Assembly (NCBI GenBank): GCA_011170385.1
Contig: DUFE01000043.1
Span: 1-15,272 of the forward strand
DNA from: Dehalococcoidia bacterium
GTDB taxonomy: Bacteria > Chloroflexota > Dehalococcoidia > Dehalococcoidales > W693
Reading direction: 5' to 3'
Length of the DNA stretch: 15,272 bases
Shown: positions 13,685 through 15,272 of the stretch, one piece after another
How positions within the stretch are numbered: the stretch's first letter is position 1
How the letters are laid out: each line of letters starts with the position of its first letter
The notes under the pieces: model-generated
What the model was told of the DNA's origin: nothing
What the model saw: the letters and a program-made list of their open reading frames with translations, nothing else
The model's database searches: none
Program-made: the position numbers and the translations under genes

Positions 13685-13719
13685 AACCTCTCGTACCCGT
13701 ACCGGGGGAGAGGTTTTTT
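13685..13719 (+). terminator. Intrinsic terminator or attenuator in the thrS leader
   Basis: Stem AACCTCTC (13685-13692) with GAGAGGTT (13708-13715), an inner CCCG/CGGG extension, then a run of six T (13714-13719). It lies downstream of the predicted thrS promoter and 18 bases before the ATG at 13738. It may also stop read-through from the alanine-rich gene, but any message from the thrS promoter must pass it, so attenuation is likely. Confidence 0.75.
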
Positions 13720-13737
13720 AGTGAAATCAAGGAAATT

Positions 13738-15272
13738 ATGGTTCCCGCAAAAGAAGATAAGACGAAAGAAGAAAAACTGGAAATGATGCGCCATTCAGCA
13801 GCTCACATCATGGCTGAGGCAGTGCTATCCATATTCCCGAATGCCAGGTTTGGTATCGGGCCGGCTATTGACGATGGCTTCTACTACGACTTCGAGCTGC
13901 CGTGTCCTTTAACAACTGATGACCTACCGGTTATCGCTTCCAGAATGGATGAAATAATAACCAAAGATTTACCCTTTCTAAGGGATGAAATATCGAAAGA
14001 CGAAGCGAAGAAAATATTTAAAGACCAGCCTTACAAGATGGAGCTTATCGAAGAGATAGAAGAAGACAAGGTCAGTATCTACAGACAGGGTGAATTTACC
14101 GATCTGTGCCGGGGACCACACGTCAAGACCACCGGAGAGATTCCCAGGGACGCCTTAAGACTGGATAAGATAGCCGGTGCTTATTGGAAAGGGTCTGAAA
14201 AGAATCCGATGCTCCAGAGAATCTATGGATTGCTGTTCACTTCCAGGCAGGAGCTAAACGAGTATATGGAAAAGCAGGAGGAAATTAAGAAAAGAGACCA
14301 TAGAAAAATAGGCAAGGACCTTGACCTGTTCGTGTTCTCGGATTTAGTGGGCAAAGGGTTACCTCTATTTACGGAGAAAGGCTCTATAATAAGAAGGGAG
14401 CTGGAGTGTTTTGTAGTCGACGAGGAAATCAAAAGGGGTTATAAGCACGTATATACGCCAGACCTGGCGAAAATAGAACTATATGAAACCTCCGGTCATT
14501 ACCCCTACTATAAAGACACGATGTATCCGGTGATGAAGGTAGAAGAAGAGGAGTTGATGCTTAGACCTATGACCTGCCCGCATCACTTTGAGCTATACGC
14601 CAGCAAACCCAGGTCTTACAGAGAGCTCCCGTTCAGGATTGCGGAGCTTGCAAAGCAGTTCCGGTATGAGAAGTCGGGGGAGCTTACCGGGCTGATGAGG
14701 GTGCGGAGTTTTTGTCTGGCTGATTCGCATATTATTTGCAAGCCGGAACAGGCTATGGGTGAAGTAAATACCGTGTTGGATTTAATCGAATATGTAACGG
14801 CGACTTTAGGACTGGATACCGGTGACAATTACCGCTACCGGTTATCCCTGGGCGATCGGAAAGATAGCACCAAATACTATAAAGATGAACAGTCATGGGA
14901 TTTTGCAGAAGAACTGCTGCGAAGGGTTTTAACACAGAGGAAAGCCAACTTTTTCGAAGCCGAAAGAGAAGCCGCTTTTTACGGTCCTAAAATCGATATC
15001 CAGATGAAAAGCTTTGCCGGTAAAGAAGATACAGTATTTACAGTCCAGTATGATTTTGTGATGCCAAAGCGCTTCAAGCTGACCTATATAGACAAAGACC
15101 AGAAGGAAAAGGAGCCGATCGTTATTCACCGGTCTTCTATCGGCGCCATAGAAAGAACAATGGCTTTTCTTATAGAGCGCTACTGTGGCGCTTTCCCTGT
15201 ATGGCTGTCTCCGGTGCAGGTAAGTATCATACCGGTGGCTGACCGACATACTGATTACGCAACTAAACTGAT
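13738..15272 (+). CDS. thrS: Threonyl-tRNA synthetase (partial, right edge)
   Basis: Charges tRNA-Thr with threonine in the cytoplasm and edits mischarged serine. 511 codons are present; the C-terminal anticodon-binding domain is just beginning when the window ends. The N-terminal TGS domain of E. coli ThrRS is absent: the protein starts almost at the editing domain, whose site is intact (H19 and H23 in HSAAH, C124 and H128 in CRGPH). The class II core follows from about 190, with zinc ligands C280 (MTCPHH), H331 (ADSHI) and H464 (VIHRS), motif 2 (FRYEKSG) and motif 3 (GAIER). The segment usually reading FTQDDAH is FCLADSH here. The ATG at 13738 has AAGGA six bases upstream; the nearby GTG at 13721 is out of frame. 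It has its own promoter and a leader hairpin, so regulation by attenuation is likely. Confidence 0.95.
   Translation, partial: MVPAKEDKTKEEKLEMMRHSAAHIMAEAVLSIFPNARFGIGPAIDDGFYYDFELPCPLTTDDLPVIASRMDEIITKDLPFLRDEISKDEAKKIFKDQPYKMELIEEIEEDKVSIYRQGEFTDLCRGPHVKTTGEIPRDALRLDKIAGAYWKGSEKNPMLQRIYGLLFTSRQELNEYMEKQEEIKKRDHRKIGKDLDLFVFSDLVGKGLPLFTEKGSIIRRELECFVVDEEIKRGYKHVYTPDLAKIELYETSGHYPYYKDTMYPVMKVEEEELMLRPMTCPHHFELYASKPRSYRELPFRIAELAKQFRYEKSGELTGLMRVRSFCLADSHIICKPEQAMGEVNTVLDLIEYVTATLGLDTGDNYRYRLSLGDRKDSTKYYKDEQSWDFAEELLRRVLTQRKANFFEAEREAAFYGPKIDIQMKSFAGKEDTVFTVQYDFVMPKRFKLTYIDKDQKEKEPIVIHRSSIGAIERTMAFLIERYCGAFPVWLSPVQVSIIPVADRHTDYATKL

Noticed and set aside
13567..13737. T-box riboswitch upstream of thrS
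   Set aside because: The region is short, and the conserved antiterminator motif (TGGNACCGCG) is not present.

Overview
The window looks like chromosomal DNA of a bacterium from the Chloroflexota, most likely Dehalococcoidia. This is inferred from gene content and is not proven: a bifunctional SIS-type phosphoglucose/phosphomannose isomerase, a long-form sugar nucleotidyltransferase, a threonyl-tRNA synthetase without the N-terminal TGS domain, an MtnX-like phosphatase beside peptide deformylase, and moderate G+C. Promoters are of the ordinary sigma70 type (TTGACA / TATAAT) and many are near consensus. No phage, transposon, CRISPR or plasmid feature was seen.

Layout. 1-1125 (minus) is the 5' part of a polytopic GT-C/GT87-like glycosyltransferase cut by the left edge. 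It diverges from a sugar-phosphate pair on the plus strand (1272-3438: isomerase, then nucleotidyltransferase). Together these suggest cell-surface glycan precursor supply. 3448-6873 (minus) is a four-gene ABC exporter operon: ATPase, permease, permease and a small membrane protein. The first three genes are joined by 4-base ATGA overlaps. A TetR repressor (6979-7575) diverges from it, and both promoters share one palindrome. Two tRNA genes follow on the minus strand, Glu(CTC) and Pro(GGG). Then come def and an MtnX-like HAD phosphatase (plus), a zinc-ribbon protein plus YggS (minus, overlapping) and a membrane-anchored HtrA-like protease with a coiled-coil stalk (minus). After tRNA-Leu(TAG) lies a 584-residue alanine-rich, tail-anchored coiled-coil protein, and finally thrS, cut by the right edge.

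How the parts work together. The exporter module is a self-contained, probably autoregulated efflux system; TetR would control both sides from the shared operator region. def, yggS, the tRNAs and thrS are housekeeping genes of translation and PLP homeostasis. thrS has its own promoter followed, before the start codon, by a hairpin with a U-run, so attenuation or premature termination is likely.

The least explained items are the alanine-rich tail-anchored protein with its 50-residue internal repeats, the repeat-expanded stalk of the protease, the shared -35 palindrome between the TetR and ABC promoters, and the thrS leader. No stretch above about 300 bases lacks a gene. I see no clear evidence of a wholly new multi-gene system.
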